DNA from: Candidatus Levyibacteriota bacterium
GTDB taxonomy: Bacteria; Patescibacteriota; Microgenomatia; Levybacterales; UBA12049
DNA: 14,278 nt
Assembly (NCBI GenBank): GCA_016192645.1
Contig: JACPTT010000063.1
Span: 1-14,278 of the forward strand
Direction of reading: 5' to 3'
Shown piece after piece: positions 1 through 8,186 of the stretch (position 1 is its first letter; every line of letters begins with the position of its first letter). A program made the position numbers and the translations under genes. The notes beneath the pieces were generated by a model. It was not told the DNA's origin and ran no database searches. It saw only the letters and a program-made list of their open reading frames with translations.

Positions 1-2
1 AC

Positions 3-827
3 AAACTTAAAAGAGAAGGGTTGATTAAAGATGCCGTGGTATTTTTTATATTTGTTAAAAAAGAAGGACTGGACGGAAAAATTCAGGCAGGAGATTTTCG
101 TCTTTCTCCTTCAATGACGGCTTTTGATATCGCCCAAACATTAACGCACGGAACGCTTGATGTTTGGGTAACGATTCCTGAAGGAAAAAGAGCCGAAGAA
201 ATAGCAGAAATTCTCAAAATAAGCGTGCCTTCTTACCAGTCTTCCTGGAGAAATGAACTCGTAAAACATGAGGGATATCTTTTTCCCGACACCTATTTAA
301 TACCAAAGGATGCTGATATTGACCTTGTTATTACTATTATGAAAAATAACTTCGAGAAAAAACTTGCAGCTATTTGGCCGTCTAATAAACAAAGTTTGTT
401 TGCAAATAAAACTAGGCTATCAAAAGAAGAGGTTATCATTGTAGCATCAATGATTGAGCGAGAAGCAAAATTTGAGCAGGATAGACCGCTTGTTGCCTCA
501 GTCATCCTCAATAGGATAGAAATTGGCATGAAACTTGATATTGATGCAACCATACAATATGCCCTAGGGTATCAAGAAGATGAAAAAACTTGGTGGAAAA
601 AAGGACTTACCAAAGATGATCTCGCTGTTAATTCTTCCTACAATACGTATCTAAACCGTGGTCTACCTCCGGCTCCCATTAGTAACCCTGGTTTGGCAGT
701 AATGCGGGCAGTTATCAATTCCGAAGACACAAACTATCTATATTATATTTCTGATCGCAGTGGAAAAAATCATTATGCAAAAACCCTTGAGGAACACAAT
801 GCAAATATAGAAAGATACGGTCTTTAA
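3..827 (+). CDS. mltG: Endolytic murein transglycosylase MltG, 5'-partial
   Basis: MltG/YceG family enzyme, membrane-anchored, which cleaves nascent peptidoglycan strands and so sets glycan length. The frame is open to the window edge (first full codon at 3, reading KLKREGLIKDA), so the membrane anchor and first residues lie outside; the TTG at 21 is internal, not a start. What remains is the end of the LysM-like subdomain (GKIQAGDFRLS) and the full catalytic domain. The catalytic glutamate should be in SMIEREA, followed by the family signatures ASVILNR, LDIDATIQYALG, YNTYLNRGLPPAPISNP and the C-terminal YYISDRSGKNHYAKTLEEHN. It is the only + strand gene. Its TAA stop overlaps the stop of the opposing gene within a TTAA palindrome, leaving no room for a separate terminator. 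Identity is very secure. Confidence 0.96.
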   Translation, partial: KLKREGLIKDAVVFFIFVKKEGLDGKIQAGDFRLSPSMTAFDIAQTLTHGTLDVWVTIPEGKRAEEIAEILKISVPSYQSSWRNELVKHEGYLFPDTYLIPKDADIDLVITIMKNNFEKKLAAIWPSNKQSLFANKTRLSKEEVIIVASMIEREAKFEQDRPLVASVILNRIEIGMKLDIDATIQYALGYQEDEKTWWKKGLTKDDLAVNSSYNTYLNRGLPPAPISNPGLAVMRAVINSEDTNYLYYISDRSGKNHYAKTLEEHNANIERYGL

Positions 828-1123
828 CGTCTTTTTGGTATTCCTTTGAAGAATCTTCTAGCTCGTCTTCCGAAGCCCTGGGTAAAGGACTTTTCTTCTT
901 CCTTTTCTCCATTCAACCCTTTTTCTGGCTCTTCTTCTTCATCACCGCTATATTCCTCAACCAATTCCTTAAGTCCAGAGACTCCCTCTAAGCCCTCTTC
1001 GGTTACTGTCTTTAAAAGTCTTTTGCCTTTTTTAGTGCCCAGTAAAAAAACAACCGAAGCGCCAATAATTGCTCCCCATAAAAATCCATTTACAAAACCA
1101 CCATTCGAATTATTGCTATTCAT
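824..1123 (-). CDS. YtxH-like small membrane protein
   Basis: About 99 residues. An N-terminal glycine-rich membrane helix (GGFVNGFLWGAIIGASVVFL) is followed by GTKKGKRLLK, the usual layout of YtxH/gas-vesicle-like stress proteins. Then comes a strongly acidic stretch (YSGDEEEEPEK) and a basic, aromatic C-terminus (GFGRRARRFFKGIPKRR). Two in-frame ATGs are available at 1129 and 1123. The only clear Shine-Dalgarno in the window, GGAGG at 1130-1134, lies 6 bases before the ATG at 1123 but directly against the one at 1129, so 1123 is chosen. This start lies inside the end of the upstream DUF948-like gene (8-base overlap), which suggests translational coupling. Function is unknown; YtxH proteins are usually linked to envelope or general stress. 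The family call rests on architecture rather than a catalytic motif. Confidence 0.72.
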   Translation of the reverse strand: MNSNNSNGGFVNGFLWGAIIGASVVFLLGTKKGKRLLKTVTEEGLEGVSGLKELVEEYSGDEEEEPEKGLNGEKEEEKSFTQGFGRRARRFFKGIPKRR

Positions 1124-1394
1124 CTTCATCCTCCAAAACTTTTCTTTTTTTCTTTTTAAGAAGATGGGTTAAAACAGCGCCCACCTTAACCCCTGAAACA
1201 ATAGAAGAAAGCGTTGTAATTGGACCTGAAACGCTCTCGGTGATAGTTCCTGTATCGTCCAGTACTTTATTTGCCTTTGAAACAGTATGACGAAGTTCTC
1301 GCAGGATAAAAAACACTTGAATGCCCAAAATCAGAAGAAGAACAGCCAAAATAACAACCACAAACAACAAAACTGCTTGAGCAGTATCAATCAT
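1116..1394 (-). CDS. DUF948-like single-pass membrane protein
   Basis: About 92 residues. A hydrophobic N-terminal helix (residues about 7-31, AVLLFVVVILAVLLLILGIQ) leads into a polar helical region (RELRHTVSKANKVLDDTGTI) and a Ser/Thr/Gly-rich stretch. It ends in a basic run (KKKKRK) followed by an acidic tail (EDEDE). This resembles DUF948 proteins, which often sit beside YtxH genes, as here. A predicted promoter (TTGACA, 17-base spacer, TAGTCT) ends 7 bases before the ATG, so the message may be leaderless; no Shine-Dalgarno is visible. The coding end overlaps the YtxH-like start. The pair probably forms a separate two-gene transcription unit acting at the membrane. Biochemical role unknown. 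Confidence 0.7.
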   Translation of the reverse strand: MIDTAQAVLLFVVVILAVLLLILGIQVFFILRELRHTVSKANKVLDDTGTITESVSGPITTLSSIVSGVKVGAVLTHLLKKKKRKVLEDEDE

Positions 1395-1401
1395 ACTTTT
1401 A

Positions 1402-1430
1402 AGACTAGCGAGTAACTCAGCTTATGTCAA
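1402..1430 (-). promoter_or_regulatory. Predicted promoter for the DUF948-YtxH pair
   Basis: On the - strand, a perfect -35 TTGACA (1425-1430) is followed after exactly 17 bases by TAGTCT (1402-1407), then 7 bases to the ATG at 1394. The -35 overlaps the TGA stop of the RodZ-like gene (1427-1429). The -10 matches only TAnnnT. The expected start site falls on or next to the ATG, implying a leaderless transcript. Untested prediction. Confidence 0.6.
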
Positions 1431-2089
1431 GACCCAAGCCTGCCTGCCGGCAAGGCAGGAATAATCTCAATCTGGCGCTTCAGAACTGTTTCTTTGCCAA
1501 AACGATTTACCGCTTTTACCGTAATTGTTGCCTTACCGGAAAATAAATCAAGGGTTTTTTTAAAAGACCCATCCCTTTGTAAATTTACCGGATCGCTGTT
1601 TACATACACCGTTGCGTTGGAGTCTGTTTTGCCAAAAATAGCAACTGTTTGAGACGAAACAATCTCTCCTTCTTTTGGCGATCTAATTTCAAGCGGCGGA
1701 TTTAGAAAAACATAGCGATACTGCAGTAAAATATACGCAATTAACAGGAGGAAAATGCATATAATAGCAATTGTTGTTTGTTGTAGTTTTAATCCATGGA
1801 GAGAAAAATCCTTTCCTTTTGCAAGTCCCTCCGGTAAAATCTTATAGATTTTCTCCTCATCAAATTCCCTCCTAAATAATGCCAGAATTTCATTTTTTGG
1901 CAATCCTAGAAATTCTGCATAGTTTTGAACAAAACCCTGCGCATATATTTTTTCGGGAATTTTTTGATACTCCCCTTTTTCTATCGCGGAAAGAAACGTT
2001 GCTTTAATTTTTGTTATCTTTGAAACCTCATCTAGCGTTAGGCCTTTTTTCAGGCGCGCTGCATGCAGTTTCTGGCCAGCTCGTATCAT
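1427..2089 (-). CDS. RodZ-like protein: HTH, membrane helix, Ig-like domain
   Basis: 220 residues. Residues about 1-70 form a Cro/C1-type helix-turn-helix of the HTH_25/RodZ kind (GQKLHAARLKKGLTLDEVSK, then FLSAIEKGEYQKIPEKIYAQGFVQNYAEFLGL). A membrane helix follows at about 105-123, and residues about 131-210 look like a bacterial Ig-like β-sandwich (IRSPKEGEIVSS, ATVYVNSDPV, GKATITVKAVNRFGKE). RodZ proteins link MreB filaments to the membrane and help set cell shape; whether this organism has MreB cannot be seen here. The ATG shares an ATGA overlap with the ftsK stop, indicating translational coupling. Position after ftsK matches the RodZ homologue next to spoIIIE in Bacillus. The last residues, LPAGRLGS, are encoded by a palindromic repeat and may be a late addition. 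Confidence 0.82.
   Translation of the reverse strand: MIRAGQKLHAARLKKGLTLDEVSKITKIKATFLSAIEKGEYQKIPEKIYAQGFVQNYAEFLGLPKNEILALFRREFDEEKIYKILPEGLAKGKDFSLHGLKLQQTTIAIICIFLLLIAYILLQYRYVFLNPPLEIRSPKEGEIVSSQTVAIFGKTDSNATVYVNSDPVNLQRDGSFKKTLDLFSGKATITVKAVNRFGKETVLKRQIEIIPALPAGRLGS
1439..1459. repeat. GC-rich palindrome at the RodZ-like C-terminus
   Basis: CCTGCC and GGCAGG arms flank the palindromic core TGCCGGCA, with one extra A. The element is translated as the last residues of the RodZ-like protein (LPAGRLGS), just before its stop. Such CTGCCGGCAG-type palindromes are recalled as dispersed repeats in CPR genomes. Only one copy of this type is seen in the window, so calling it dispersed is inference. 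Confidence 0.6.
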
Positions 2090-4200
2090 GATTGGACAGT
2101 ATTAAGACTTGCAATAATCTCCTCTGGATTTTGAATAAGAACATCTCGAGGTTTTGATCCTTCACCACTGCCCACAATTCCCATTACTTCAAGCTCATCT
2201 AAAATCCGCGCTGCGCGAGCATATCCAACCTTAAGGCGTCTTTGAAGAAGCGATGCCGACGCTCGATCATACTGACAAACAACCCGAATTGCCTCCTCAA
2301 GCAATGGGTCATGGCCTCCTGCGGTTAAGGCTCCTCCTTTTCTCAAAACAACCTGCTGGGTAGTTATCTCTTCCGTATACTCAACGACCGGCGCTTTACT
2401 TTTGAGATAATCAACAAGTCTTTTAACTTCTTTTTCCGAGACAAATGAGCCTTGGATACGGGTTGGTTTTGCCTGATCAGGCGGAATATAGAGCATATCT
2501 CCCCTCCCCAAAAGTTTTTCTGCTCCGGGCATATCAATGATAACGCGCGAGTCAATCATTGATGAAACATTAAAGGCGATTCTGCAAGGTATGTTTGCCT
2601 TTATAAGTCCGGTTATAACATCAACAGATGGTCTTTGCGTTGAGACAACAAGATGAATGCCAGTTGCCCGGGCCATCTGAGCAAGACGGGCAATTGCATC
2701 TTCAACCTCAACCGGAGCAAATGCCATTAAATCTGCCAGTTCATCGACAAAAATAATAATGTAAGGAAGTGCCTGAAAACCGGATAGCTCATTGTATGAA
2801 TCAATATTGCGGACTCCCCGCTCGGCAAAAATCTTATATCGCCTGTCCATCTCTCCCATTGCCCATTTTAAGGCTGAAAGAATCTTCTCAATTTCAACAA
2901 TAACCGGCGTTAGAAGATGAGGTATGCCATTATAACCAGTAAGCTCCACCCGCTTTGGGTCGATTAGAATTAGCTTTATCTCAGAAGGTGAGGCGCGAAA
3001 CAAAAGGGAAGAAATAAAAGAGTTTATAAGGACCGATTTTCCCGAACCTGTTGTTCCGGCAATTAAAACATGAGGCATTTTTGAGATGTCGGTAACAAGC
3101 GGATTGCCGGAGACATCAAGTCCCAAGGCAACGGTTAATTTTGATCTCGTCTTTTGCAGAACATTTGAGGAAAGCATCGTCTTTAGAGTGACTATCTCCA
3201 AAGAGCGATTGGGAATTTCAATACCAACTAAATTTCTGCCGGGAATTGGCGCTTCAATTCTTATTTGTCCTGTTGGCGCCTCAGTTGCAAGCGCTAGATC
3301 ATTTGAAAGGGCGGTTATTTTTGAAACCTTTGTACCAAGAGCAATCTCTAGGGCATATTGGGTAACAGCGGGTCCTAAGTTAATCTCCGAAACTCTCGCT
3401 TCGATGCCGAAGCTTTGAAGTGTTTTTTCAATAATTGAAGCGGTCCTTTTTATATCTCCTCTCTCAGCCTTTTTTTCCGGAGCATCAGAAAGAATGGTGA
3501 AGGGAGGATACTCCCAAATTCCATCTCCTGAGAGGACATTGCTAACCAACTTTTCCGAAAGAATAAGCGGTTCTTTTTTAATAATAGTTGGAGCCGTAGC
3601 CGCTTTAGCCCCTAAAGAAGATAAATCCTTATCTTCTCCTTTTATTGAAATCTGTTTTTCCCGAACCAAAAACGGTTTTTTGGTTTTAAAAACAGAAAGT
3701 AGCTGTTTTGGGAAAAACCTATAGGCATTTTTATAAAAAACTGTGATGGTTGCAAAAATCTCGTCAACCGACGTATCCAATAGAACAATTATGCCAACAA
3801 GTAAACCGGCGACGTAAACAACTCTACTGCCAAGTCCTGTCAACATTTCGGAGAGAACATTAAATAGAATTACCCCGACAGTCCCGCTTTTGGTTATTGC
3901 CGTTAAACAAATAAAGACAAGAGAAAAACCCATGGCAACATTGGGACGGGAGAGATAAATCCGAAGCCGTGAAAACAAAAACCCAAAAAGAATAAGTGCA
4001 AAAGGAAAAAGAAAGGCAGTAAAACCAAAGTATTGTTCTAGCAGATTTTGTATCAAGATAAACGACGGACCGCTTCTTGAAAAAGAAAGAAGCAACAACA
4101 CTCCGGCTAAAATTAAGCCGAGCGAAAAAATGGTATAGACCGTTTCTTTGCGAAGTTTGATCTGAAATCTTCGCCTTCTATAGTATCTTCGCCTTGCCAT
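2086..4200 (-). CDS. ftsK: DNA translocase FtsK/SpoIIIE
   Basis: About 704 residues: the ATP-driven, septum-anchored pump that clears chromosomal DNA from the division site. A very basic N-terminus (MARRRYYRRRRFQIKLRK) precedes about four membrane helices (residues about 21-40, 57-76, 87-105, 128-148) and a short linker. The motor follows: EAPTGQIRIEAPIPGRNLVG, Walker A GTTGSGKS (about 382-389), Walker B IIIFVDELAD (about 482-490), STQRPSVDVITGLIKANIP and GAEKLLGRGDML. A C-terminal winged-helix γ domain (YDRASASLLQRRLKVGYARA to SGEGSKPRDV) would read KOPS-like DNA signals. A TTG at 4218 would extend it by 6 residues into rnj, but the ATG at 4200 lies just 7 bases past the rnj stop and begins the basic tail directly, so it is preferred. 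No convincing Shine-Dalgarno; TATAAT lies 6 bases upstream. Complete, with all motor motifs intact. Confidence 0.96.
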   Translation of the reverse strand: MARRRYYRRRRFQIKLRKETVYTIFSLGLILAGVLLLLSFSRSGPSFILIQNLLEQYFGFTAFLFPFALILFGFLFSRLRIYLSRPNVAMGFSLVFICLTAITKSGTVGVILFNVLSEMLTGLGSRVVYVAGLLVGIIVLLDTSVDEIFATITVFYKNAYRFFPKQLLSVFKTKKPFLVREKQISIKGEDKDLSSLGAKAATAPTIIKKEPLILSEKLVSNVLSGDGIWEYPPFTILSDAPEKKAERGDIKRTASIIEKTLQSFGIEARVSEINLGPAVTQYALEIALGTKVSKITALSNDLALATEAPTGQIRIEAPIPGRNLVGIEIPNRSLEIVTLKTMLSSNVLQKTRSKLTVALGLDVSGNPLVTDISKMPHVLIAGTTGSGKSVLINSFISSLLFRASPSEIKLILIDPKRVELTGYNGIPHLLTPVIVEIEKILSALKWAMGEMDRRYKIFAERGVRNIDSYNELSGFQALPYIIIFVDELADLMAFAPVEVEDAIARLAQMARATGIHLVVSTQRPSVDVITGLIKANIPCRIAFNVSSMIDSRVIIDMPGAEKLLGRGDMLYIPPDQAKPTRIQGSFVSEKEVKRLVDYLKSKAPVVEYTEEITTQQVVLRKGGALTAGGHDPLLEEAIRVVCQYDRASASLLQRRLKVGYARAARILDELEVMGIVGSGEGSKPRDVLIQNPEEIIASLNTVQS

Positions 4201-4206
4201 ATGATT

Positions 4207-4212
4207 ATTATA
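4207..4212 (-). promoter_or_regulatory. Possible -10 box directly upstream of ftsK
   Basis: A perfect TATAAT on the - strand lies 6 bases before the ftsK ATG and overlaps the rnj stop codon. The spacing would give a leaderless transcript. No convincing -35 is found 15-18 bases upstream, and an AT-rich match can arise by chance, so this is weak. Confidence 0.3.
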
Positions 4213-5890
4213 CCTCAATCACAACTGGCAAAACTAGGGGGCGACGGCGAAGCTCCTTAAAAATACGTCTTTCACAAACTTCACCAATAAGCTTCCTCAC
4301 ATATATCCAATTAGTAAGCCTCCCTTTTTTGCCACCTAAAACATTTCTTATATCTACAAAAATTTTTCCCCCTATTTTTTTATTGTCAAAACCGCTAAAT
4401 CCTCGCGCTATAATATCCGGCCTGCCAACAAGTTGTCCGCTTGAAGAATCTATTTCAATTATTATAACAACTATACCCCCTTCCGATAATTTCTGCCTGT
4501 CACGCAAAACAAAATGTTCTATCTCCTCGCCTGATATTTCATCGACATAGACATTTTTAACTGGAGTTAGCTTGCCAAGACGAACCGAGTTTTTAGTAAA
4601 AATAACCTCCTGTCCGTCTTCAATAAGCAAAATGTCCTTTCTTTGATAGCCTGCTTTTTCGGCAAGGGTTCTGTAAGCCACCATATGTCGATAAGTGCCG
4701 CCGATTGGCAACAGTTTTTGCGGCTTTACCAATGAAATAAGCTCTAATAACTCATCTTGAGATCCGTGACCTGAGACATGAAAATCGTCACTGATATCAG
4801 AATATATTACTCTTGCTCCTTTTTTGGCTATCGCATCAATTAAAGAATAAACAAAAATTTCGTTTCCGGGGATTGGGTCTGCTGAAAAAATCACAAGATC
4901 ATCCTCTTTAAGTCTTATATCCTTATGTTCGCCGGCAACCATTCGTGTCATGGCAGAATTTTCTTGTCCTTGACTTCCGGCAACCAGAAGAAGCAGCTGA
5001 TTATCCTTATAGTTTTTAAGCTGCTCAACCGATACCTCCAGTCCTTCTCTTAACTTCATGTACCCCAGTCTTTGGGCAACCTCTTTTGCCTTTATAAGAG
5101 AACGGCCAACAAAACAGACCTTTCTTCCTAGTTTCTCTGCTACTTGGATTGCCTGATTTAAGCGCGAGATATTAGAAGAATAGGTTGTCACAATACATTT
5201 ACCACGGCAGTTTTCCATTTCTTTTTCAAAACTTTCCGTTAAAACCTGCTCCGAAGAAGTTCTCCCCTTTTTCTCTGCTCCTAAACAATCCGACATAAGG
5301 CAGAGTATTCCCTTTTCCGAAGCTTTTTTGATGCCAGTAATATCTGCTACTTTTCCATCGGCAGGAGTCTTATCGAACTTAAAATCACTTCCGTGATAAA
5401 AGTTGCCAAGTGGGGTTTGCAAAAAAACATGGGCGGTATCGGGAACCGAATGAGTTACGCGAATAAGTGATGCCTTAAAGCTACCCATTACCAGTTCACC
5501 GCTATTAAACGGAACTGCCTCAACCCTAAAGGGGAGAGAAAACTCTTTCAGCTTCTCGTTTGCAAGGCCCGCAGTTAAAACGGTTCCAAAGATTGGAAAA
5601 TTTTGGGAAGAAGACAAAGACGCAAGATTTGGCAAAATAAATGGCAGGGCGCCAATGTGGTCTTCGTGCCCGTGGGTTAAAATTATCCCGACAATTTTTT
5701 TTCCGCTTCTTACCGACTGTAAGAGATACGAAATATCGGGAAGCAAAAGATCAACTCCAACCATTGTTTCATCTGCAAAACCTAATCCGCAATCAACAAT
5801 AAGTATCTGATCTTGGTACTCATACAGATACATATTTTTTGTCACGTCTCCAATTCCACCGAGAGGGGTAAGAGAAACATAAGAATCCAT
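4208..5890 (-). CDS. rnj: Ribonuclease J (metallo-β-lactamase/β-CASP RNase)
   Basis: 560 residues, the usual length for RNase J, a 5'-3' exo- and endoribonuclease of mRNA decay and rRNA maturation. The N-terminus PLGGIGDVTKNMYLYEYQ and the metal site THGHEDHIGALPF (H73, H75, D77, H78) are clear, with further ligands expected in THSVPDT (H147) and GSDFKFDKTP (D169). The β-CASP part shows SADPIPGNE and VSGHGSQDEL (H375). The final zinc-ligand segment, typically P-[VI]-H-G-E-Y-R-H, reads LLPIGGTYRHM here, so the histidine is replaced by Gly397 (see findings). The C-terminal domain after about 450 is present (GGIVVIIIEI to RRIFKELRRRPLVLPVVIEV). It lies 43 bases after pnp, consistent with a joint RNA-decay unit. 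The ATG has no Shine-Dalgarno; a TATTAT lies 6 bases upstream at 5897-5902. Confidence 0.93.
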   Translation of the reverse strand: MDSYVSLTPLGGIGDVTKNMYLYEYQDQILIVDCGLGFADETMVGVDLLLPDISYLLQSVRSGKKIVGIILTHGHEDHIGALPFILPNLASLSSSQNFPIFGTVLTAGLANEKLKEFSLPFRVEAVPFNSGELVMGSFKASLIRVTHSVPDTAHVFLQTPLGNFYHGSDFKFDKTPADGKVADITGIKKASEKGILCLMSDCLGAEKKGRTSSEQVLTESFEKEMENCRGKCIVTTYSSNISRLNQAIQVAEKLGRKVCFVGRSLIKAKEVAQRLGYMKLREGLEVSVEQLKNYKDNQLLLLVAGSQGQENSAMTRMVAGEHKDIRLKEDDLVIFSADPIPGNEIFVYSLIDAIAKKGARVIYSDISDDFHVSGHGSQDELLELISLVKPQKLLPIGGTYRHMVAYRTLAEKAGYQRKDILLIEDGQEVIFTKNSVRLGKLTPVKNVYVDEISGEEIEHFVLRDRQKLSEGGIVVIIIEIDSSSGQLVGRPDIIARGFSGFDNKKIGGKIFVDIRNVLGGKKGRLTNWIYVRKLIGEVCERRIFKELRRRPLVLPVVIEV

Positions 5891-5933
5891 ATTTATATAA
5901 TACTACAGGAGAAAGATTTATGACGCTCTTTTT

Positions 5934-8186
5934 TTAATAGCGGACCTTGCGAAAGCGAGGGCGAGAAGTTTTGCCCCGCCAATTACCAGCTCCTGCCCGT
6001 TCTCTTCTTAACTGCATTGAAAGAGGATGAGTTGGGGGGCGGTTAGGCAGTGGACGGCGCTCTTGTCCCGCTTCGCTGATCTTTGGTCCAAATAACATTG
6101 AAAGATTAATTCTGTCCTGCTCGTCTATTTCAGCGACTCTAACCTTAACTTTTTGCCCAATTTTTACTACATCTTCGGGATTCTTTACAAAACCTGTTGA
6201 CATCTGCGAAACATGCACCATTCCTTCTTTGCCGGGAAGAATTTCAACAAACGCACCAAAGGGAAGGATACGCTTAACTGTTCCCTCAAATTCTTCTCCC
6301 GCTTTTACTTCGCGGGTTAATCCTTTTACCCATTCAACGGCTTTTGCCACCGACTCTTCCGTTGTGCCTGAAACCGTAACTGTTCCATCGTCTTCAACAT
6401 CAACCGTTGCCCCTGTCTCGGCAATAATTGAACGAATCACTCTCCCTCCAGGACCGATAACCTCACCTATTTTTTCAACTGGAATATGCAGGAGCTCAAT
6501 CTTAGGCGCAAACTGTGAAACTCGTGCTCTTGAAACTGCTAAAACACTTTTTATCTTTTCCAGAATAAAAAGCCTGGCAGCTTTTGCTCTTTCAAGCGTC
6601 TCGGCAATCTGCACCAAGGTTAAACCAGGAATTTTTACATCAAGCTGAATTGCAGTAATACCACCTTCTGTTCCTGCAACCTTAAAATCCATGTCTCCGG
6701 CAAAATCCTCAAGTCCCAAAATATCGGTTAGTATGATATATTTACTTTCGTCTGAGACCATTCCCATGGCAATACCGGTAACTGGTTTATTGATTGGAAC
6801 TCCGGCATCCATAAGCGCAAGCGTTGAGCCGCAGACAGATGCCATTGAGGTTGAACCATTGGAAGATAAAATTTCAGATACTACTCTAATTGTGTAGGGA
6901 AATTTTTCTTGCTTGGGAATAACCGGAAGCAACGCTCGCTCGGCCAATGCTCCATGTCCAATTTCACGCCGGCTCGGCACACCAATTCGTCCTGTTTCTC
7001 CAACCGAATAAGGAGGCATCGAATAATGATGGATATATCGCTTTGATTCCTCTCCTTCTGCTGACTCTATCAATTGCTCAAGCCGTGGAGAACCAAGCGT
7101 CACAACCGTAAGCGCCTGCGTGTCTCCTCTTTGAAATAAGGCTGATCCATGGGTGCGTGGCAATATGGAAACCTGGCCGTCAATCGGACGAACCTCATCA
7201 ATTTTTCTTCCATCCGGTCGTTTTTCGGTCTTAAGAATATCCTCTCTTATGCTCTTAAAAAAGACATGCTCAACGGCCTTTGCAACGATTTTTTTATCAA
7301 CGGCAGAATTTGAAGCTTGCATCTGTTCTTCTCCAAAAATCTTATCGATTAGACTATCAAATTCTCCCCCATTTGATTCTTTTGTCGCTCGACTTGAAAT
7401 AAAAGAAATCAGCTCTTGCTTATAGGATTTTTCGATTTTTGAAACAATCTCAGCTAATAGAGTGTCCGCAGAAACTACATTTTTCTTCGCACCCACCTTT
7501 TCTCTAAATTCTTCTATAAAAGCTATGATTTTATTATTCTCCTCATGGGCTTTTTTTATTGCAGACAATACAATCTCCTCTGATGCCTGACGGGCGCCTG
7601 CTTCAAGCATAACGGTTTTTTCTTTAGTTTGAGACGCAACGATATCAAGTTCGGAAAGCCCAAGCTCCGAAGGAGAAGGATTTACCAAAAGTTCACCTTT
7701 GCCATTGTTTTTTTCCTTTACAAATCCCATCCGGATTGCTCCGATTGGACCGTTCCATGGGATTTTGGAAATAGCAAGCGCCGCAGAAGTTGCAATAATC
7801 GAGAGGACATCAGGCTCATTTTCCCCATCAACAGAAAGAACCGTAACGATTATTTGGACCTCATTTTTATATTCCTTTGGAAAAAGCGGGCGAATAGAGC
7901 GGTCGATAAGCCGGGCTGTGAGAACTGAATCATCGGAGGGCCTTCCTTCCCGTTTTACCCAGCGGCTTCCTTTAATCCTTCCTCCGGCATAGAGCCTTTC
8001 AATATATTCAACGCCGAGAGGAAAATAACCAAGATCTTCGCGTATCTTTCCTTCAACAATGGTTACCAAAACCATGGTATCGCCCAGTCGTCCTAAAACA
8101 GAAATTGTAGCTTGATGGGCAAGCTCACCGCTTTGAAGTGTTAACGTTTTACCCGCAAGTTCTAACGATAGTGAAGTTTTTTTCAT
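5934..8186 (-). CDS. pnp: Polyribonucleotide nucleotidyltransferase (PNPase)
   Basis: 750 residues; phosphorolytic 3'-5' exoribonuclease. The first RNase PH domain carries KREGRPSDDSVLTARLIDR (about 78-96). An α-helical linker follows, then the catalytic second RNase PH domain: PRTHGSALFQRGDTQALTVV (about 343-362), SSNGSTSMASVCGSTLALMD (about 441-460) and DILGLEDFAGDMDFKVAGT with the metal-binding aspartates (about 488-506). A KH domain (VEKIGEVIGPGGRVIRSI, GPGG loop near 578-581) and an S1 domain (EGTVKRILPFGAFVEILPGK) complete the standard order. The tail after about 700 is rich in Arg, Pro and Gly (QERRPLPNRPPTHPLS) and probably disordered, accounting for the length above the usual roughly 700. 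It lies 35 bases after rpsO, the classic rpsO-pnp pair. No clear Shine-Dalgarno before the ATG. Confidence 0.97.
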   Translation of the reverse strand: MKKTSLSLELAGKTLTLQSGELAHQATISVLGRLGDTMVLVTIVEGKIREDLGYFPLGVEYIERLYAGGRIKGSRWVKREGRPSDDSVLTARLIDRSIRPLFPKEYKNEVQIIVTVLSVDGENEPDVLSIIATSAALAISKIPWNGPIGAIRMGFVKEKNNGKGELLVNPSPSELGLSELDIVASQTKEKTVMLEAGARQASEEIVLSAIKKAHEENNKIIAFIEEFREKVGAKKNVVSADTLLAEIVSKIEKSYKQELISFISSRATKESNGGEFDSLIDKIFGEEQMQASNSAVDKKIVAKAVEHVFFKSIREDILKTEKRPDGRKIDEVRPIDGQVSILPRTHGSALFQRGDTQALTVVTLGSPRLEQLIESAEGEESKRYIHHYSMPPYSVGETGRIGVPSRREIGHGALAERALLPVIPKQEKFPYTIRVVSEILSSNGSTSMASVCGSTLALMDAGVPINKPVTGIAMGMVSDESKYIILTDILGLEDFAGDMDFKVAGTEGGITAIQLDVKIPGLTLVQIAETLERAKAARLFILEKIKSVLAVSRARVSQFAPKIELLHIPVEKIGEVIGPGGRVIRSIIAETGATVDVEDDGTVTVSGTTEESVAKAVEWVKGLTREVKAGEEFEGTVKRILPFGAFVEILPGKEGMVHVSQMSTGFVKNPEDVVKIGQKVKVRVAEIDEQDRINLSMLFGPKISEAGQERRPLPNRPPTHPLSMQLRRERAGAGNWRGKTSRPRFRKVRY

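Noticed and set aside
1116..1160. KKKKRKV in the DUF948-like protein resembles an SV40-type nuclear localisation signal.
   Set aside because: The gene is plainly bacterial; the run is an ordinary juxtamembrane or tail basic cluster and the match is chance.
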